Assembly (NCBI GenBank): GCA_004794655.1 | Contig: SMMW01000565.1 | Location: 1,072,001 to 1,136,000 of the forward strand | Length of the DNA: 64,000 bases | Reading direction: 5' to 3' | Source: Marisa cornuarietis | Taxonomy: Eukaryota > Mollusca > Gastropoda > Architaenioglossa > Ampullariidae | Shown: piece by piece, positions 13,501 through 21,300 of the stretch | How the letters are laid out: every line of letters begins with the position of its first letter | How positions within the stretch are numbered: the stretch's first letter is position 1 | The notes under the pieces: model-generated | Seen by the model: only the letters and a program-made list of their open reading frames with translations | Database searches by the model: none | Told to the model about the DNA's origin: nothing | Made by a program: the position numbers and the translations under genes

Positions 13501-16178
13501 GTTAATAAAAACAACCAGCATAACCCAGTGCCCTGGAAGCAGGTTTCCGACTAGATCACCTCTGATAGCCCCCACCTCCCTCATTCTCTTGACTAGAGTC
13601 ACAAAGTATGTCTATGTCTGTAAAAGCCGTTCCAGACACACATGGAGAAAGGTTTAATCAAATCTAGCAAAGTGTTTACAAGACGGTTCTATAAAAACTT
13701 TGCCAAATATTTGTCCAGTTAATCATCTGCAGACTGGTCACATGATCCAATAATCGCAGCGCTGGCACGACAGATGTTACACATCATTATTATTATTATT
13801 ATACACAATGACAATCTGACTTGTTCTTTGTAACAATTTTTTACAGTTTGTGTATTTATCTCTAAAATTCACTATACATTAGGCAGATTTGACAAAAGAC
13901 ATGCTTGTGGTCCTGCTGCAAGCGCTTGGTCTACTTGGGAAATTATTATTATGCATAATTATTAACTAATTATTAATTACCAACATAAAAGTTACCCTGC
14001 TATATTTGATGAAGCAGTGTGTTAAGACTTTTGCACCATGTACACTCCCAACCTGCCTGGCACTGACTGCTTAAGGACAAGCGAGGGGTTAACAGGTGTT
14101 CTGAATTAGCCCATGAACATCTGTGGTCTTGGAATACATAAGTGGTGGGGAAGGTCCGGCCCGCGGTCACTATATAAGGTCTGCCCTGCCAAGGCAACCG
14201 TAGGTGGCTCTCGAAATTCAGTCAGTCTAGAAGTTTTCTTCATAGCAAAATACATTGATACGAAATAAATCTTAATGAGGTAAATTTTAAGGGGCAAGCA
14301 AGGCACGTCCAGGATACATACGAGTACATGACTGGACAGACAGGATACATACGAGCACATGACTGGACAGACAGGATACATACGAGCACATGACTGGACA
14401 GACAGGATACATACGAGCACATGACTGGACAGACAGGATACATACGAGCACATGACTGGACAGACAGGATACATATGAGCACATGACTGGACAGACAGGA
14501 TACATACGAGCACATGACTGGACAGACAATCCTGTGCTACTCGGGGGCCATCTGCCTGAGCTGAAGTGTCTCAGAGCCAGGCTAGGAGTGTACATGGTAA
14601 AAAAGTCTTAACACATAGAGCAGGGTACTTTTTATGTTGGTAATTAATAATTAGTTAACAATTATGGATAATAATATGATTATACATATATAATGATATA
14701 TTATAAGGTACGGCCAACGAGTGATGTTATAAATATCTGAATGGCCCTTGGCAGAATAAAGGTTCCCCACCCCTGGGGTAGATGATGGAATGAAATATAA
14801 AAGTAAAAGAAAAAAATGTAAAAGTAACAAAAGGCAGTTGCTGGTAACAGACAGGACAGGTCCCACAACTCACGAAATTGATCCTAGCTTCCGATACTCT
14901 TCCTTCAGCATCGCCCTGGCCCTCTTCCGCAGGTTGTTGGCACCGTCCCTGTTGTTCCGGGAGAACAGACAACTGCAGCCACCGCTGGAAGACAAAGACC
15001 ACTCAGAAAAAAACTGTTTAAATGTTTGAGGCCTCTGTGGATCAATCCAACTACCTGTTCCATGTTTGTAGGTGAGAATGGGAAGCAGAGAGCAATCACT
15101 GGGAGTTTTTCATTGAAACAGAAATTATTTTGAGTTTCCTTGTAAGAATATTTTTAAGGCTATGTACTGACAGACAACTGACTCAACAGGCAGACACATG
15201 AATAAATACATAAGTAAAGAAATAAATACTCATGACTGCACACTTGCACCGGAAGAAGAGGATCTGGAACCAGATCCACGCTATGAGGAGCAGTAAAGCG
15301 GATAAAGGGAATGCGAGCACCATCCATGCCGTGAAGTTGACGGGGTTGTCGGCCCCGTAGTGCTGGTAGAAGCTGGTGGACAGAATAAGTCGAGCATTTG
15401 ATTATTCATTCCTAAAAGTTTCTGTTTAGTTTGGTGGCTGCGCGAACTGCTGAAATCAAAAGGGTTAAGGCGATTGAACGAGGTTCTACTCTGAGTTTGA
15501 TTGTCAGAAAGACATGACATCCAAATGATAAATGAGAGATAGAAGCAGGTTGATTGGTGGATGTTTCAGGTTTCAGTCAAAAAAAAACGCAAACCAAAAA
15601 AACAAACAAACAAAAAAACAAACAAACAAAACCAACCAACCAACCAAACAAACAAAAACAAACAGGAGCCTCATCTAGAGACAAACCGCATGTGCGGGAG
15701 GTGAGATTTGAACTCAAAGCCTCCGTCATTGTTTTGGTGAGAGGTTTTACTGCTGGGTCACCAAACCACCCTAGTTACTGAGTGAGTGAGTGAGTGAGTG
15801 AGTGCAACGTGGTGGTGGTGGTGGTGGTTCTTACGTCTTTGCCTGTCCGAGGAAAACGACGTTGGTGCCGGTACCGATCAAGGTGGCGGTGCCGCCGATG
15901 TTGGCCGACATGGCGATAGACAGGTACATTGCCTTTCCCAGACGCAGGAGCGACAACCGCTTCTGACGCACATTCCCTCCCTTTGTGTTCTTGCTGCTGT
16001 CTTCCAGCTGGCCACTGCCGAACATGTGAGTTGAGAGGTCAGTCGAGGACATGTTGGGGAAACTGTTGTACTTACTAACGTAGGCTACAGAGAAGAGCGT
16101 GGTAGCAGTCAAAATACACACATCACACATCCAGGAAAATGCAACAAAACACCCGACGCACGTGCGCGCGCGCGCACG

Positions 16179-16213
<35 letters not shown>

Positions 16214-18330
16214 CGGCGATCTCGACTGCGCAAACATACATATTAGAATCTCGAGTACTCACTTATTAAACCATTTTGTATAAAAGCCAAATGCATGCAC
16301 ACGGAATATCCTCTGAACACCTCGCTACAGACTCGCGCCTACAATCACATCCTACGACTCATTCCCGCCTCCAATTATATTTCACGACACATTCCCCCAT
16401 CCAATGATATTTCACGATACATTCGCGCCTCCAATGATATTTCACAATACATTCGCGCCTCCAATGATATTTCACAATACATTCGCGCCTCCAATGATAT
16501 TTCACAATACATTCGCACCTCCAATGATATTTCACGACTCATTTGCGCCTCTAATCTCTCGCTACACGCCTCCGTCTATTGAAGTCGGAGAGTACACTGA
16601 ACGCCCGGCTTTGGATTTGACGAGACTAAGAAAAATAAAAGCAAGAAAACACCTTCATACCTCGTTGAATCTTCGGCTCCCTTCGTACTTCCAGTGGTGT
16701 CACCTACAAAGACACTAATAGGTTGGAACGGATGAGTGTGATAACAAAGAAAAATACACCTTAAAATTTTCATGTATTTTATTTTATATTGTCTTTCCTC
16801 TGTCTTTTACTTATTTTCATTTTTCTCTTCTTTTTTCTTTTTTTTCTTTTTCTTTCGACAGTGTCTAGGGGTAGGATTTTTAAAACATATTGAGGCAGGA
16901 CAAACGAAAAAAGAGTTTCCTTTACAAAAGGTACACTGTTGTAATTTTGACATCAGCAGAAAAGTCGCAAGTAGCAAGGTACTAAATTGAAATTTAAAAA
17001 TTTAAATAGCACTGGTGGCAAGATACTGAAAAGACTGTTGTGATGGTGAAGACTGACGGACGCACAAAATACTTGCTTTTCACTTCTATTACTACTCCTA
17101 CTACTGCTACTAGTAAGAATAAAAGTAATAGCAGAAGAATATATACAGCAAACTTACCTGTGTGGAGGCGAGTTCAATACGGTGTGCACAAAAGACAGTT
17201 AACCGTACCACCCCCCCCCCAAAAAAAAAGCAAAAAAACAAAACAAAAACAAGCAACGGAATGAAAACGACACCCTTGTAAACACGAATAAAGTGCTTGG
17301 ACAAAGATGGGGAATTTAGGAGGGGACGAACTGGTTTATGAAATATATTTCAGAGAGAAGTGGGTTTTGAGGCCATAATAAAAAAATCGTCAAAGGTACG
17401 CCCGCAGTTTGATGACAAGGGGGCAGAGAAATTCAAATGGTGGGACCACAAAGGGAGGATAAGCGTTTGTCGGATTTCTTTTTCCTCATGCTTGGGCCAA
17501 AGAGATCAGCAACATCAGATCGAACGGACTGACTATGTGGTGTCACTCCTGGTCCTCAACAACAAAGGCCTAAAGATCTTCTAGGGTAAATATTTAATTA
17601 CTGCTCTTGACAAGCGTTTCGTCAACAGTTAGAAGTCATTCAACCTGATGTATTTGAGTATAACCACCATCACCCTCTATCGATTAGGGCTGATCTAACG
17701 ATGAACCAGAAATTAAAAACACGCCAAGAAACAATATTTTCTTAGTATCAACACATCAACAACTTAGACCACAAAGATAACCATCAAATATGTCGTCTGA
17801 CATACCGTTCTTCTGGAAGGAAAGATTCAGTTTCAGTCTCTGTCGCCGCATCCTCACCTGAGTTCCGTGTCCTCTCGGACCTCAGAGTCCTGCGCCAACT
17901 GCACCTGGTCCAGCACAGCCTGCACGATGGGGATCATCATGGCGGTGGTGGCCGTGTTGGACATCCACATGGACAGAAACCACGTGACCAGCATGGTGCC
18001 CAACAGAAGCCTGCAGTGGCGATAATAGTTTGAGATCCACACGGTGTGACGAGACACACGCACGTTGTCACTAATGTCATGTCACTCGCGCATGGCATTC
18101 TAACGAGAGGTGAGACCATCAACAATGCTTATTCTATTCATCTGTCTGCTTTAAATATGGAAATTGATGGCAGAAAGGCTTGTTAGAGTCTACTTATAGT
18201 TTGGGACCTTCGACAGGAGGTACATGTTACAGCGAAAAAGAAATAACACACGCACACACAAACGAACACACGTGCATGCATATACGCGCACATGAGAGTA
18301 TACAGGAGGCACAAGTGTTTGAAGAACGCG

Positions 18331-18387
<57 letters not shown>

Positions 18388-21300
18388 CAACGCGGTTCAG
18401 TGCCCACGATGTTGAGTGCAAACAGGGCGATGCGCTTGTGTAGGTTCTGCTCCTCGAGGGCGATGGTGACAACCAATCCGCCGAACAACAGCAGCGACGC
18501 GTCCTGCACGGTGTTGGTGAGCAGTAAACAGCAAGCAGACGACACTGTGCCTCACAGGATCTTTATAATCATTGCTATAACTAACCTCGTGATGGACCAG
18601 TCGCAAACCTCGTCCGACCTTAAATGCTTTTGTTTTAAATTTTATCATTATTTTTTATCACTTTGCCTCTAATATATGTAGATATTATTATTATTATTAT
18701 TATTATATTTTTTGATGACTGTGTGTGCGTGAGCGTACGGGTAGCGAGCATCTTTGATGCACGGACGGCATGGTTCTTCGTGAAATTCCCCCCACCTTCA
18801 TTTATGCTGAGGATTCTCGGGGTTTTTTTTTTCGTTTTAGTACACAAGGACTGAGCTACAAGTCCCTTATCTCCTATGATCGTTGCTTCTCTAAAATTTA
18901 TGAGATGGAAAAAGAGGCGTAAATTCATGTGTAACTAAAGCCTGAATTTTAAAGGCATACCCCAGTGCAAAATAATTTTTTCGGAAATATCTGGACTTAA
19001 TTCATTAGTAATGATCTGAACCTAATCATGTGAAGAAATTTTCGCCCTGAGTTGGGTCTTTGGGTTACTACAACAACTACCATTAACGTACACTGCTGCT
19101 GTTGTGTTTTTCTCAAAAGACTCAAATCTCTCAAGTTGGCGCAAGCGCCTGGTAATAAAACTCACACTGAAAAAGGTTGCAGACACTTTATCAGCTGGCA
19201 TGACCCCCAGCATGGGAAACAGAACCACGGGTAGGACGGACGTTATTGCGATGGGCAAAGCCTCCGTGATCCAGAAGACCGCCATGACGAAGATGACGTA
19301 AGCACATTTGGCCGTCTGCACACGACACGAGGTTAATGACGAGGGTTTACTACTTACAGGTAACTTGCCACGCCTTCTTTTCCTTCAATCACACACGTAT
19401 GCGCAAACACACACGCACGAAATTCCTCTACTGAAATACCCTTCTTCTAATTGATTAATCTCCAGTTAAAAACTACCATTCCTTACTGAGAGATCCGGGT
19501 TGCGCCCCATGTACCTGTGTATCAATGATGAGCGGCAGTGGTAGGAGAACTAACGGGGTTAACACCACCACCACAATATACCACATCGACAGTAGCTGCC
19601 GCAGCGGCGAAAGGCTGTCCGACACATCGACCTCAATAATGGCGCTGCCCTCAGACGATTTTTTGCTCCGATTATTTTCTTTGGCTCGTGAAGAACCTAG
19701 AAAAAGAAGAAGACCGTTGATCGCACAGCAAATAAAGTTTATCGGTCAATCAGACGGTACAAGTTCTCGGTCAGTTGAATCAAAATGTTCTAGACCGTCC
19801 AAAAAAAAAAAAAAAAGGTTTACCTGTCCCTTTGTGAAATAAAAGTGTTTCCGATAAAGATGAAGTGGTCCATTATAAGCTAAAAGCCTTTCACTTCTGC
19901 AAACTTTTAAAAATTGAATACGAGTTTGTATGTCTGAATGTTTAGAGTGTTGAATGTCCTGATACGAGTTTGTATGTCTGAATGTTTAGAGTGTTGAATG
20001 TCCTAATACGAGTTTGTATGTCTGAATGTTTGAGAGTGTTGAATGTCTTAATACGAGTTTATATGTCTGAATGTTTAGAGTGTTGAATGTCCTAATACGA
20101 GTTTGTATGTCTGAATGTTTAGAGTGTTGAATGTCCTAATACGAGTTTGTATGTCTGAATGTTTGAGAGTGTTGAATGTCCTAATACGAGTTTGTATGTC
20201 TGAATGTTTAGAGTGTTGAATGTCCTAATACGAGTTTGTATGTCTGAATGTTTGAGAGTGTTGAATGTCCTAATACGAGTTTGTATGTCTGAATGTTTAG
20301 AGTGTTGAATGTCCTAATACGAGTTTGTATGTCTGAATGTTTGAGAGTGTTGAATGTCCTAATACGAGTTTATATCAATTATATGTCTGAATGTTTGAGA
20401 GTGTTGAATGTCCTGATACGAGTTTGGATGTCTGAATGTTTTAGAGTGTTGAATGTTTAACAGGGTGAAGTAGTGGTATAAATTTGATGTTTCACGTGTC
20501 CTTATTTGAACTTATTACGATGTGTTATGAATATTTCAAAACTCTAGAACATACACAGGCATGCTAAATAAATGTGCCGCTATATTAACAAAAAAAAGTG
20601 TTCACGAATGGAAGACTGATTTAGAGTAGGGGTGGGGAACGTCCGGCCTGCAGGCAGTACGGCCAAGCGAAATCACTTCATCCGCCCGTCAAGGCGACCG
20701 CAGAGTTTAGTAAATCTGTAAGTTTTTTTCATATCAACATAAATGTATGTTAAGTGAATAATAATAATAATAATAATAATTTTGAGGGACAAGCAAGAAA
20801 CGTCCATAACAGGATAGACAGGACACATACGAGAACATAACGCATGCTTCTCGTCGTCTACTCGCGACCTTTGTGGACGATTTTTGAGAATTATGCATGC
20901 ATGTGACCTTCACCCCAAGACGAGGGTAGCCCACTTCCGGTTTTTTCGTCAGCTGTAGATACGCGTATAGCGTTCATCTACAATGTCGGTTCATACAGTA
21001 AATTACTGTGTAGCTTGTGTGTAGACACTTTGTAAATGCCATGAACTCCTCCGTCAAAAGGAAATATGCGCGTATTGAATATTATATCATCATCATTATT
21101 ATTAATATATTTCACTGTATAAACACAAATAGAAAATTGTGCATTAGAAAAGAAAGGTTTTGTTATTCTATACTGTCTCTTCTAGAAAATATTTTAATTA
21201 TAAACATACATACAGACTCCAAACAGTTGTTTCGCTGAACTTTTCATTGTGGCAGAGCATAGTTTTTGTAAACCTAATTACCAAAAGGCGGACGAGGGTG

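Larger units (their letters stand above)
10998..14873 (-). other. SLC13 intron 9
   Basis: About 3.9 kb, dominated by the 38-bp satellite (11063-13368) and a hAT-like element with an internal minisatellite (14141-14775). The remaining 13370-14000 is AT-rich with an ATT run near 13786-13802 and shows no exon. Confidence 0.75.

Noticed and set aside
14106..14595. Three overlapping minus-strand open frames of 90-135 codons
   Set aside because: They are the three frames of the 31-bp minisatellite, open only because the unit lacks stops.
16295..16718. Plus-strand open frames with peptide repeats
   Set aside because: Produced by the 30-bp array and opposite to SLC13 exon 6; no start context or homology.
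18183..18472. Open frames of alternating Cys-Val or His-Thr
   Set aside because: Translations of the CA/GT microsatellite beside SLC13 exon 4.
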